From Calliopum simillimum (Eukaryota > Arthropoda > Insecta > Diptera > Lauxaniidae), in assembly GCA_951812925.1 (NCBI GenBank), contig OX638370.1:112358897-112422896 (forward strand): 64,000 nt of DNA. The letters are read 5' to 3'. This document shows, piece by piece, positions 12,275-23,648 of this stretch (position 1 is its first letter; each line of letters starts with the position of its first letter). The notes under the pieces are model-generated. The model was not told where the DNA came from. It did not search any database and saw only the letters and a program-made list of their open reading frames with translations. The position numbers were made by a program, and so were the translations under genes.

Positions 12275-12853
12275 ACTTTGGCAGCTACTATGAAAAGCAA
12301 TAAGCAAATTCTGTTGTGTGAACATTTTAGTTGGAGACGGTTTTGAATCACAAAATATAATAAATTTACTGCATTAATATAGATTGCATTCAGCTTTTCG
12401 ATTGATTCACTTCGATTTATCGCACTTGGAAAATTATTGAAAAAAACTTTTTTGTTGACTTTCACTTATTAAAAAATTGTTTTCTAATCAGCACAAAGCA
12501 TATGCGTCTGTTTGCTCCAGTATATGCACAAAAACTTCGTGCAGTCATAACACTCACTTAACATTTGTCAGAACAGCCCACACCCGACCCATGCCCGCAG
12601 GCGACACTATTCACCTACTCTTTGTATGGTAAAATAAAATAAAGAACTAAGATGCGCCCACCAGTAAATGTTAATATTATTGGCTCTGCTTGCACCAGAA
12701 TTATTATATTGTTTCCTTGCAACTATTAAAACTGTTTAAAAGCAAAAAGAAAATCTCATGAAGCAGTCTAATAAACATGTATAGGAAAGCTAAGGTATGA
12801 AATATGTAAACCTGAACTTCTGCTATATTACAGAAGATTTATTAAACCGCTTT

Positions 12854-12893
12854 CGATCAAAGAAGATCTTTGACGATCAAAGAAGATCTTTGA
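12854..12893. repeat. 20-bp direct duplication, each unit a palindrome
   Basis: CGATCAAAGAAGATCTTTGA occurs twice back to back. Each unit contains the inverted repeat TCAAAGA-AGA-TCTTTGA, so four half-sites are presented in 40 bp. It could be a factor-binding cluster or a small duplication; nothing decides between them. Confidence 0.85.
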
Positions 12894-14369
12894 TGGAAAA
12901 TCATGGTTGGTATATATGCTACATTTGATGATCAATTCAAAGTGAAACTTTCTTTTGAGTGTTTTTACAATTTAAATTTTACAAAGAGATTTTTAGTTCA
13001 TTTAAAAATTTTTGATATTGCCTCAGGAAATGCCCTGTTTTTTAATTTTTATGTTATATTTACCTATGTATGTGTTAATAAATCGTTTGAAAATTCACTT
13101 AAGCTTCAAAAACTTTGATGAAAGTTTTATAATCTGTTAAAAAAAAAAATTATTCCTAAAAAAAATGTTTAAAATGTTGAATTTTGTAAAAAAGATTTTG
13201 ATTATTTGAAAACAATAAATAATCCCCTGAATAAGCAAGGAATCTTTCGAATCTTTGGGAAAATAAAATTTAATGTTTTTCTAAACAAAAGGAAGAATGA
13301 CCATCATTAGCCTGCCATTAAATATGTATTTAAAATGTTTCGAGTTTTACAAAATGCTTTCAATTATTTATTCTAAGCTTCTTGTAAGAACCAAAAATCT
13401 ATACTTTTAAAATAAATTGAATGTTTTAAAATTAAAAATGATTTAAAAAAAAAACTCCATAAAAAATTCTCAAAGAATTTTGAGAAAAAATGTATAAAAA
13501 AATTTTAAGAAAAAAAAAAAAAATTTAAGAAAAAAAAACAATAAAATAAAATAAAATGTAAAAAAAAAAAATAATTCTTTTCTTGTTCATCATTATTCTT
13601 AGTCTATTTTATTGAGAAGAAAAAAAAAAAGAGTCTGGTGATGGTGTAAAAATCATTGTGGTTTTTATTTATATTTTCATTTTGCTGATTTTAACGGTTT
13701 CTTAAATTCATATAAACATATAATTTTTTTCAAAAATTTTACATTATTTCAGCTAAACACAAACAAAGACACAAACACTTATCAAAAACACATTGGTATG
13801 CGGAAAAGTACCTATAATTTTTCGCTGCAACCCGTTTTTGAGCTACTCTCTTAAATTACATTTTCATTGTTATTTATTTTTAAAACTTTAATATATTGTT
13901 TTGGGGTAATGAAACACAAGTGACTTAAGAAAATATGCGACTTATGCTTGGAATGTTTTCGATTTGTCTAGTTATTACAAGAATTTAGACACGCTTTTAA
14001 GAAAAACTCAAGCAAGCAAAGCGTCACTCAATTTTCATTATTTCACCCTTTTGTTCTTTTTCAATTTGAATTATTCATTTTATGCAATTATCCTATCCTT
14101 GATTAAGCCTACATCCACTTTACTTAACTTTTTTTATTTCCATTTTCAAGTTTATTTTACTTTTGTTCTCTCATGTCTTTTATTATATATTTTCTTTTTG
14201 AAGTAGATACTTTTTATTCTTTTAATTTTTCATCTATTTTTCTTTTAGTTTTTTTTCTTTTATTTAATTTTTTTCGAGTTATTTAAACTGTTTTTTTGAA
14301 TTTACATATATATATATTGATCATTTTCTGCTTTTTGTATTCTTATACTAATATGTTTTTCTTTTTTAG
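12894..14369. other. Intron-like stretch upstream of the first finger exon
   Basis: AT-rich, with many homopolymers and a long pyrimidine-rich stretch over the last 300 bases that leads into the acceptor at 14,368-14,369. No other feature is supported. Confidence 0.45.
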
Positions 14370-15019
14370 GTCTCCTAGAAGCATTGCCACACCCACCTTT
14401 ATATGTTTTGCCGCCACCAGAGTCATCAACGCACCAACAGCACCCATCACTTTTATCGCTACTAAACCATGATCCACAGAATAATAGCACCACCACCAAC
14501 TCCTCCTCTATGCACTTGCAATCTTCAGCAGCGACAGGGTCCAAAGAATTCTTTGTGCCCTATCAACATGTGCTTGCTAATCGTGATATCAGCGTTAACG
14601 TTCATGTTAATGCTGCCGAATCGGTTGATAAAGATGGCATTCGAACAACCATGATCAATGGTGAAGTACGTTATCTATGTCCACGTTGTGGTGTACGTTA
14701 TAAGACGCGTAGCATGGTGCGACATCATCTTAAAGAGTGCGGTATCGGTGCCACCTGCCCATTTTGTAAGAAACATTTCACGCAGAAGCGTAATCTTAAA
14801 TCACATATACAGAGTGTGCATCTAACCCGTTGTAGCGGTGGCAGTTCCTATACTAAGAAAATATCAGCCTCGGGTCATGGCAACGGAAAAAAGCGAAAAA
14901 AATATAATCTAACCGGCAGAGGTGGCGGCGAAATTAGCGTATTCAGAAACTGGAACGAAAGCAGTAGTGATATGCAGACTGCTGAGGAAATGGTTTTGCC
15001 AGATATTGATTATGTGTGA
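14370..15019 (+). CDS. lola: lola alternative 3' terminal coding exon 1 in window (two fingers)
   Basis: This exon supplies one DNA-binding C-terminus of the BTB zinc-finger transcription factor Lola, a nuclear regulator of axon guidance and cell fate in Drosophila. It follows TTCTTTTTTAG and opens with two bases completing a codon begun upstream, so translation starts outside the window. It encodes about 216 residues. A Pro/Ser/Asn/Gln-rich linker runs to about residue 100. A first finger of C2HC type starts with CPRC at 14,678 and closes with KEC. A second, CPFC...H...H, spans 14,756-14,821. A Gly/Lys-rich tail with KKRKKY may serve as a nuclear localisation signal. The C2HC-then-C2H2 pair joined by a G-I-G-A-type linker is the Lola signature. 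The stop is followed by a poly(A) run and an AATAAA at 15,076. Isoform letter not assigned. Confidence 0.93.
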
Positions 15020-15176
15020 ATATATATTGAAAAAAAAAAAAAAAAAAAAAATAACAATAATAAGAAAAGAGTTAAAATAAACAATTCAGACATTTGTTTT
15101 TATAATTTGTTGAAAAATTTATAATAACACAGGCCCACAAAAAAAAAGAACCCTGCTCGAAAGATCAGACCAACTG

Positions 15177-15305
15177 AACTTTATGTTTTTAGGGTCGCTG
15201 AATCCGAATATGGTGGGCTGGGTTGCTGGTTTCTGAAAAAACGCGAACCAACTTCGCTAATCTGCCACTATATTCGGATTCAGCGACCCCGAAAACATAA
15301 AGTTC
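15177..15305. mobile_element. 129-bp foldback with GGTCGCTGAATCCGAATAT arms
   Basis: GAACTTTATG...GGTCGCTGAATCCGAATAT at the left is mirrored by ATATTCGGATTCAGCGACC...CATAAAGTTC at the right, with a short loop. The GGTCGCTGA module recurs near 8.85, 18.5, 30.9 and 39.7 kb. It lies 157 bp past the stop of the preceding exon and may fall in its 3' UTR. Confidence 0.8.
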
Positions 15306-15878
15306 AAAGATAACCTTTTTTTGTGAAGAATCACATGCTCCTCAAATATTAGACATGTAAAGAGCATCCAACTTATTTTGAGTGAAAATCAGGAGATCCT
15401 TACCGAAATATTAGGAGTTTGTTATTAAAATCAATACAAGTAAAAATACATCAAAATTTAAAGTTTCCGATTTTCAATCTATTTAAAATCGTATTTTTCC
15501 TGAAACAGTAGTTGTAGTTCAATCTCTATCAGAAGACCATATTAAAAATCCGGAGACTTCTGAAAAACTCAGTAGAGTTGGCTGTTTTAGTCATATATGT
15601 ATTACTGAAGCTTTTTATGCAAAGTTATTCACTGGGGTCCAAATATACAGAAAATTTTTTTTTTTTTTCAAAATCAGTTAACGAACTAATCGATTTTCAG
15701 TATCGAAATTTATGAAATGGTCTTCGGTCTTCAAATTGTTTCTGTATCAAAAAAAAAAAAATAAAGGTTTGAGAACAATAACCTAAAAAACTGTATATGC
15801 AATAGTTTCCCGATTATTTTTAGATTCAAAAATGATATTTTGGAAAACTCTAGCTGATGGCGTTAACGAGATATTTAG

Positions 15879-16060
15879 GCCTGTTCCGTAATCCGTGTGG
15901 TTTCAAATGTTTTTCATTTAAGAGGGTTTTTGTTGAAAATGGTGAGTCACACAATAAAAAGTATTAGAATCTTTTTTGTGGAGAATTACAGGTTCTACAA
16001 ATATTGTAATATTCATTTGTACTTTCCAAAAAGTAGCCGTTTAGGAAATATTAAGCCCAA
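15879..16060. mobile_element. Half copy of a CCTGTTCCG-type MITE
   Basis: CCTGTTCCGTAATCCGTGTGG, TGGTGAGTCACACAATAAAAAG, GAGAATTACAGGTTCTAC and CCGTTTAGGAAATATT follow in the order seen in one arm of the MITE at 47,486-47,872 and of the one at 22,144-22,510. The opposite arm is not evident, so this looks like a truncated copy. Confidence 0.6.
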
Positions 16061-16150
16061 ATTTTAAACGGCGTTATTTCACAAGACTTTATTTCCTACC
16101 GCTTTTTTGATCCTTATAAAATATGTCGTACATTGGCAGGTTTTTGGAGT

Positions 16151-16640
16151 TTATTTGCCAAAAAAGACAAAGTTGCTTTTATCGATAGAGAAGATTTAAA
16201 AGTTGTTTTTTTTTTATTCTCTTTAAAAGAGATGGTAATGAAATGAATTTCTAAAAGCTGAACATTGTTATACAGATTGTATAATGCATATAAAATCAAA
16301 AAAAAAAAAAAAAAATGCACACGTATTCCTTGGGCAATTCTAAGCATTTTATGCCATGTACATTTTTTTCGTAAGAAGCCTTCCTCTTGAGTAAAAAAGC
16401 GTTTTGCCTACCACGAGCCTGACTGAACAGCTCTATTCTAACATTTAACTGACTGGCCGGCATAATTGTTATTTATATGCATTATGCAGTAAAATACTTA
16501 AATAAATAAATAATCTATGTAAAAATTTTCAGCTTTTAGAAATTCATTTCATTACCATCTCTTTTAAAGAGAAAAAAAAAAACTTGTAAATCTTCTCTAT
16601 CGATAAAAGCAACTTTGTCTTTTTTGGCAAATAAAGTCCT
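16151..16640. mobile_element. Foldback element, about 490 bp
   Basis: The left arm (TTTATTTGCCAAAAAAGAC through TTCTAAAAGCTG, to about 16,260) is repeated in reverse complement at 16,530-16,636. The loop contains CTAAGCATTTTATGCCAT, a module shared with the foldbacks at 32.9 and 52.5 kb. Confidence 0.8.
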
Positions 16641-16751
16641 ATGTTTATAAAACAAATTTATATTGGTCCACAACTTAAACTTATAGCGAAGTACTTTGTA
16701 TTTATTATAATAATAATTTTCTTGAATCATGTGGACTTTGAATGTAAGAAT

Positions 16752-16770
16752 AGCGCCCAACGTGGGCGCC
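16752..16770. other. tRNA-Lys primer-binding-site-like palindrome
   Basis: AGCGCCCAACGTGGGCGCC keeps the core of the sequence at 3009 and 35,125 but is nearly palindromic. About 45 bp downstream, TTCTCGAGAATATTTATTCAT matches a module of the small MITEs at 4871 and 31,481. It is a composite repeat remnant. Confidence 0.45.
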
Positions 16771-17452
16771 AGTAGTGCTCGCTCTGTGAATCTCAGCCGT
16801 AGCCTGAGAAAAAATTCTCGAGAATATTTATTCATCAAGCACATTTGTTATTGGGAATCCTCAAGCTTGATTTTCATTTATTATCAAACTTTGGTTTAAA
16901 GAGAAAGGGCTTGGAGTTATTTTCGACGTATAACATGAAAAACTCAATTAGGATTATGGTTGATTTTATTTATGTATAGGGCCGTATCTTGAATAAATAT
17001 CCACGAGAATTATTCATTATAAGGCCCATACTTTCGTTAATTATAGATAATATTTTATTTATTTATTTTAAGATTAACAGCTTTATTGAAGAAAACGAAC
17101 AGGAATAACTAATTATCATCATGGTCATCAACATCGACACTCACATTCACTCACTCATCAACTCACTCTCACTACATTTCTCTCTCACTTATGGAATAAC
17201 TTACTACTCACAGCACATTTGGGTTACATTTTTTTATTGTAAATTTTTTCAACTTTTATTTAAGTTGCTTTTAAAATTAATTCTTCGGTTTTTTTATTAA
17301 AATTTAATTTTATTTTACTCACTTTTCTTTTATTCTCTTTTATTTTTTCTCTTTTATTTTTTTCATTTTTCCCGAACTCTTTCGTCGTCTGTCCGTCAAC
17401 GATATATATGGCGGCGCACTCCACACTTGTCGATCGTTCGTTCGGATCGCAG
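16771..17452. other. Intron-like stretch upstream of the second finger exon
   Basis: The last 250 bases become strongly pyrimidine-rich (CTTTTATTCTCTTTTATTTT-type). A more complex GC-richer segment at about 17,385-17,450 leads to the acceptor. No coding sequence is evident in it. Confidence 0.4.
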
Positions 17453-18165
17453 ATATATATCCCATATTAGGCAGCCTACTAGGTGTCGATACTAATACCA
17501 ATGATCATTCCAATGACGATCTGTATACGTTCATCAACAACAATTCTATATTGGCGCCCACAGTATCATTAGGCGCGGCAGCAATGGGGGGAGGAGGAGC
17601 TGGAGTAATTGGGCTCGCCGCTGGTGAAACATTGCTCGAACGCAATAGTTTCATGCAGTGTCGACACTGTCAACGTTATTATAAATCACATCAGAAACTA
17701 CAGGAGCACGTGAGAAAATATTGTCTCAAAGAAAAGAAATATAAATGTGTATCCTGTGAGTATCGGTCACGTCGTAAGGATCATGTATTGCGTCATGCTA
17801 AGCGTAAACATTGCGAATTATATGCCATGAATGCCGGACAAGATGAAGAGAGTCTCTATGAGATACGCAATGAAGATGAAGAGAAATATGATGATCTACA
17901 AATGTTATTTGGTAGTGATGTTGGTGGTATTGCTGATGGCGGCAGTATCGGTGGTGCTGGTATTGGCATTTCAAATGAGCCAGCCAATAACGAAATTGAT
18001 TTAAGCTCAGCAGCGACGGCGGCAGCTTCTGCGATGGGTTCGTTCGTATTTGATTTTGGCAATCGTGATTTGACAATAACAGCGGTACCCATTCTGCAAG
18101 AGACCGATGATGATGACGACGATTACGATGATGATGGACCAGAGTTGAAAGACGAAAGAATTTGA
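17453..18165 (+). CDS. lola: lola alternative 3' terminal coding exon 2 in window (two fingers)
   Basis: After GGATCGCAG the frame opens in the same phase as the other Lola exons and runs about 237 residues to TGA. It starts IYPILGSLLG, followed by an Asn/Asp segment and a Gly/Ala stretch. The first finger starts CRHC at 17,659 and closes H...C, a C2HC finger. The linker LKEKKYK leads to a second finger CVSC...H...H. The tail has an acidic NEDEEKYDD segment, another Gly-rich stretch and a D-rich DDDDDYDDDGPE end, which could act as an activation surface or bind basic partners. The exon begins upstream of the first possible start codon, which supports an acceptor-defined beginning. Candidate AATAAA at 18,225. 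Confidence 0.93.
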
Positions 18166-18530
18166 AAAGTAGTTTTTTGCCTGGAACCGCAATATGTGTA
18201 TGAAAAATGTGCAGAGTATAAGGGAATAAAAATAATATTAAAATGAATCTATGTGAGAAAATGACGGTGGGAGAGAGAGAATGAGTGAATATATTGCATA
18301 TCATTCAAGAAACAAAGAAATTGCAGAAAAAAATCTTGAAAAAACCAACAAATCATGCCGTGTTCTTAACATAACGAACAGTTTTTAAAAAATATCAGTT
18401 TTCCTATTTTGAACAGTCAAAAATTTGCTTCAGTTATCACATATTCTTCAAGAGTAGATGACGCATACTGCAATAAATTGCTAGAACACAATTTTGAATG
18501 ATATCTCGTTAACTTTTATTTGTTAGTTTT

Positions 18531-19018
18531 GTGGTCGCTGATTTGCAATCTCGCAACCGTTTTTCTCTATCAAGTCTGTGATCTGTGTAATCCTTACTTC
18601 AAAGTGCAGAAAACGATCTCCTCAAACATGTGGCACATATCCAGGAAGTAGTGTAATTCTTTTTTGACAACGACATCGAATAGTCAAAATCTTCCTCACC
18701 ATACTTACCTTTTAACTTTCTCAGTTTGATCATTACTTCCTGAGATATTATCCATTGAAGTAAAGGTACCTCAAACCCATACAAATTTAATTTAGCCCTT
18801 TATATGAATGGAAAGTGAAGATCCAATTGGAACAGTTGAGAGGCAGACTTAAATGAAAAAGATTAGGAGTTTTCGATGCCTTTAGGAAAAATTTCCCAAA
18901 CTACTGCCTGGATGTGTGTCATAAGTCTTAACAAAACGTTCTCCCCACTTTCGAGAAAGGATAACTCGGATCTAAGACTTGATAGAGAAAAACGTTCATC
19001 AGATTAGGATTCAGCGAT
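18531..19018. mobile_element. Foldback element of the GGTCGCTGA family
   Basis: It starts GTGGTCGCTGATT and ends GGATTCAGCGATAG. The arms contain CTCTATCAAGTCTGTGATC and its approximate complement near 18,970, and ATCCATTGAAGTAAAGGTA near the middle. Divergence between the arms is high, so it is an old copy. Confidence 0.65.
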
Positions 19019-21101
19019 AGGAAATAAACCAATAAGAAGATCTTATTCAAAATGCGAATTTCGTTCGATATATTCATATATTTTAATAAATGATCAGTCT
19101 TTAAATTATATAAGGGACGTTCTTTACCATGCCAACTTTTTGAAGACGTTGATTACCAACAATTTGAGGCCAAAACCCATCGATTCGGATGTCAATTTTT
19201 TTTTTCAGAAAATTTTTAATCTGTGCTCCCGATTTTCCTTTGGTTTCTAGTCGCCAATTTGAAAATTTGCAAAAGACCACACTACCCACAAAGAACGAAT
19301 ATTTTAAGCCCAAGATCATTAAAATCCATCAACATGAATGTTAGCCAGAGTTTTGTAACGTTTGACAAAGAACATAGAAATGGAGCACGACTTTGAATTA
19401 TACACCATTAGAAAGGTATTTATGACTAAATGTGCACAAACTTAAAATTATTTTAATATTTTGCCACTCAGCCAGGTAAATTAAATGCAAATTTTTCAAT
19501 AGTAACAACGACAATATATGCGGTCAAACAGAGCTGAAAAGAGGATACAGCTTAAAGAGAAAGTCAAAAAGTTGACTGACTTCAAATTTTTGTTGTTTTC
19601 TTTTCGTTACACATTTGTCACTATACCATGGATGATAAATGAGATTTTCTATTTTGCACCAAATAGCAAACAAAGTACTAAAACTGTGCAAAAAGTACCA
19701 AAATTATTCAATTCATTTGCGGTCAACTTTTGACCATTGGGCGATTCTAGTACTTATATTTGCCTGTGAAAGTTTGACAAGAAAACGTAAGCCTTCCTAA
19801 CTTGTGTCGATGCAAGCACAAGCTATTTACTTTTGCTTTTTCAGCCGAAGAGAAAGTTAGGTTATTTTGTCAAACTGCCACAGATTACGTACACATAATC
19901 GTAGATTGTTAGTCTTTGTTTGCCGCAGACTCATTTCTCTCTCAATAATTATTTACTACTACTAATATTGTCATCATGTACCTCAGACTTAATTTAAGTT
20001 ACATATTTAGTCTAAGAAGAGCTTTACATTCCATTCAAAATGAAAGAAAAATAAAAAATCAAAGATGAAACTTCCATTACTTTTTAAGGAATATTTAATA
20101 TCGCTGAAAATTTTTTGTTGGAAAATGGTGTATTAAAAAAAAAAAAAAATTCAAACTTTTCATATTTAAACTTAAAATTTAAGACATACGCGCAAAGGAA
20201 GAATACAATATATATATTTTAGCATTAGTTTTTATTCATTTCAAAAATGTATACAATTATGTATTTCTTTAATTATAAATACAATACTATGAAGTCTGTT
20301 GGTTTACATAACTTTAGTTCAATTTATTTTTCTTTTTCTTTACAATTTATATTATAATATTTTAGGTTGTTTTTTTTTTTTTTAAATTATATTTTGCGGG
20401 TTTAAAATAGTTTTTAGCTAAAAAAATTTTGTTAAATATTTATCTTTCTTGCAATTTTTAAATTTTATTCTTGCCAAATTTTGAGCTTTTCAAAGTTCTG
20501 TTAATATATTTTCAATCTAGTTGAATTTTATAATCTGTTATCTCTTGAAAAAATATCGTTGTTTATAGCAGTAGTCAGTTAGTTTTCATATTTATTTGCA
20601 TGACAGCTTGACTTGATTATAACACTTAAGTAATAATTTTTTTTTAGTTAAAAATAATCTGATGAAAACCTGTCCGTTTATGATTGGGTGTTTACAAAAT
20701 CTCCCAAAAAATAATCACCAAAAAAATTGCCGAAAAAGTTTCTTTTGCAGATTTTCATTTTATGATATTTCACTTAGTATTTATTTCTTCAAAAAATTGC
20801 CCAAAAACGAAGTTGAGAGAAAAAAAAACCGAAAATAAGTGAATATTTACATATTTATTATGCCAGAAGTGCCCCTACGTAGACATTCACTGGCACACAT
20901 CTCAAAAAGCGTAGACCTCTGCTTAAAAAATGAATTTTTTTAAATTGCAACTGCTTTTGGAATCTTGGTGCCACGACTCCAGCTCCTGAACGCATCAGTG
21001 AACTATTACTATGGGCCCTGTTTTATGTTTGTATCATTCTTCTTCCAATCAGCGTGTCTTTTTGCATTTCCGGTGACGATATGATAGATGACTATTCCAT
21101 G
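19019..21101. other. Intron-like stretch with one small inverted repeat
   Basis: Mostly AT-rich. A roughly 107-bp inverted repeat at 19,770-19,876 (AGTTTGACAAGAAAAC...GTTATTTTGTCAAACT) is probably a MITE. The AT-rich remainder shows nothing supported. A GC-richer block at 20,870-21,100 adjoins the pseudogene-like segment below and may belong to it. Confidence 0.4.
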
Positions 21102-21338
21102 TTAGACTAGGATTACTCCTAAATAAGTATTAAATTTCCTCGTAAACCGTTCGCACCGTAGTTGCATTCGTTTAGCTATGGCAGAGTCAAAACGACCTCT
21201 AACCATACTTACCAAATCAACAGTAAAGCCTTTGACCTTGAATTTGTGACCATCGAGAACTTCTAATAATTCGTCAATGACTTTTATCTATAGGAACGGC
21301 GGCAGAAGTCTCTTGTGCTTAACGTTAGCACCTGCCAT
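21102..21338 (-). pseudogene. Unrecognised coding-like fragment with one internal stop
   Basis: The minus strand from 21,338 begins with ATG and reads 78 codons with a single TAG at codon 17 before the final TAA. The composition is GC-richer and unlike its surroundings. The segments KVIDELLEVLDGHKFKVKGF and VRGRFDSAIAKRMQLRCERF look like folded, charged, real protein. I do not recognise the family. A second open stretch continues downstream (HIVTGNAKRHADWKKND) to about 21,020. It could be a retrocopy fragment, a transposon gene piece, or host sequence carried by a transposon. Function not assigned. Confidence 0.4.
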
Positions 21339-22143
21339 GATGGCTTGATTTAAAAAGAAATAATGAGATTTATCCTTTACAATGGAACTTTTATGAAGAC
21401 TATTTCAAGAAAAATTGCCTTAGCTTAAAACTCCATCATTTTTGGGCGACACTGCAACTGTGTTTTTTTTTTTTTGTTTGTTTTGAGCAGTGTTATTGTT
21501 TCATATCTTTGTTGAAGTAATTCCTTACAACTCCACTTTAAATTTTCTTCATTATTTCTGTTATAAAAAAGTTTTTTAATTTAAATCTTTTGCTTTTTAT
21601 TATTTGTTAAGTTTCTTTGAAAAAGCTCAAAATATAAATTAATCAATTTTTTTTTTTATATAGCTTTGCTCAAAAAAGACGGACATTTTACATATAGGAC
21701 ATACCTAATTTAAATTTTATTTAAAATAAAATTATTATCAAAATCTTTACAAAATAAATAAAAAATATGCCATGCTATGCCAATTAAAAGTAATCAATCA
21801 TTTCTTTTTTTATTTTTAAATTACAAAAAAATTTATAATTGTTAATTATTCTACAAATATACGATTGTTATTTAATAAATGTTTAATACAATAAAAATTA
21901 AGTCTAATAAAAGTGAATTAAAGTGAAAAACAGAAACAAAAATTTTTGTATATTAAACTAATTTTTTTATTATTATTTTTCGATTTTAAGTGAAATTACT
22001 TTTGTTTGAAGAAATAAATGCATTGCGCAATATTGTTTCTAAACAATGCATATAAACATTGTTCCAAAATAAAACACTGAATTGTTGGGCTTAGAACATG
22101 GTGCTACAATTTTGTTTGTGAACTTTGTTGCGAAACATACATT

Positions 22144-22510
22144 ACTGTTTCGGAATTCGTGCGTTTTCAATTACTTTTCGTTTCGAAAATTTTTTCATGG
22201 AAACTATGATAAAAAATATAAAAATCTTTTTTGTTAGAAATCTTATGCTCTATAAATACTAATCAATTTTGTAAACCGAAAAGTAACGATTTAGGAAATA
22301 TTCGATAAAATCGAATTTTTTGAACATTTCGCGGTTTTTAAAATATATCTCAGAGACGCAAATTTTTTCGTATACAAAAATCAATAATGTTTATAGAGCA
22401 TATACTTCTCGACAAAAGACATTCCTATGCTTTTTATTGTGCGACTCACCGTTTTCATTAAAAAGCTTTCGAAACAAAATGTAATTGAAATCAGTGATTC
22501 CAGAACAGGT
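22144..22510. mobile_element. MITE, CTGTTTCGGAAT-type termini
   Basis: ACTGTTTCGGAATTCGTG at the left mirrors GTGATTCCAGAACAGGT at the right. The inner arms carry GTTTCGAAA...TTTCATGGAAAC and ATTAAAAAGCTTTCGAAAC. The arrangement matches the MITE at 47,486-47,872 and the half copy at 15,879. Confidence 0.7.
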
Positions 22511-22676
22511 CAGATAAAGCTACAATTTTGTTTGTAAATTATGTCGGGCATATTTCGACAATTTTTAAAACGCGACTTCACTTCCGAATTATGAACGGTC
22601 CAAACAACAAGAGTTTTGTGTCATGGACAGCTCAAAAGAAAAAAAATTTTCAAAAAAACAAAAAGCAATACACTCT

Positions 22677-23386
22677 ACAGTGTGTGAACGTTAAGGTTAA
22701 AAAGCTTCTGGAAGATGATAGAGCAGGCTTTAACTAATAAAAAATTGTACGTGGGAGAGGATCTAAAATGCACCCCTGAGGAGTTATAGGAAAAAACTGA
22801 TGTTCTAACTTGCTTTATAAAAAAAAATTTTTTTGGGTCAGCCTAACGTTTTAGAGAAAACTTTTTTATGGAAAACTTTTAGTTAATTATATGAGCTTTC
22901 TAGGAGTGTTTTTGATTTATAGGGCTTAAAATGATTTTGCTATGTTCTGAACCTTTAAAGTTGATATTGATATTTTTTCCTACTTTTCGACATTGGCAGC
23001 AATTTTAGTATAAAAAAATTGCTATTAACATAGCTCTTTATATTTTTTTTTTGGAATCCCCGTTAAATTTCCTTCAATTCGGTAGCACATTTGTCATACC
23101 AATTTTTTGATTTGTGGTCAGAAAAAAATACTTTTCAAGAACAATACGTTAAAATGCTCCGGTAAATAAAAAGCAGCGTGTGCAGACATAAAAAAATTTT
23201 CTCTAAAACGTTAGGGTGACCCAAAATTTTTTTTTTTTTTTTGTAAAACAAGTCAGAAAACCAGTTTTTTTTCGTTTAACTGCTCAGGAGTACATTTTAG
23301 ACAAATCCCTAAAGGTGCAATTTTTTTTAGTAAACCTACTCTATCATCTCCAAGAAACTTCGTAACCTTAACGCTTAAACCCTGTA
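22677..23386. mobile_element. GTGTAA foldback family, copy A1
   Basis: The left end GTGAACGTTAAGGTTAAAAAGC mirrors the right end CTTCGTAACCTTAACGCTTAAACCCTG. Inner landmarks are TTTTAGAGAAAACTTTT and its complement, and CTCTATCATCTCCAAG. It ends about 260 bp before a finger exon. Six copies of this family lie in the window. Confidence 0.8.
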
Positions 23387-23648
23387 TAAACCACTCTAAA
23401 AACAAAAAAAAAAAATATATTCTACATTGGACTTTACTTATTACACTCGTAAACATCAAATACAAAGTAAGAATTTTTTATTTATTTTTAATTTTGCATA
23501 ACTTTTCCTTTAAAACATTTTATTAAAAAAATTTTGAATTTCTTAAATTAAAAAAAAAAAAAACTTAAAAATTAAAAATATAAAATTTGTTGCGCTGAAT
23601 TTCAACTTCATCAACTTATTTTAATTCTACACATTTTCTCTCTTGTAG

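Noticed and set aside
12133..12465. 110-codon minus-strand frame
   Set aside because: It runs across the two copies of the transposon terminus and has no domain.
13750..13830. Acceptor-like CATTATTTCAG followed by about 19 open codons
   Set aside because: The product is a low-complexity Lys/His sequence caused by CAAACACAAAC repeats.
17798..18304. 168-codon minus-strand frame rich in His
   Set aside because: It is the complement of the second finger exon, whose Gly/Asp codons give His and Ile codons in reverse.
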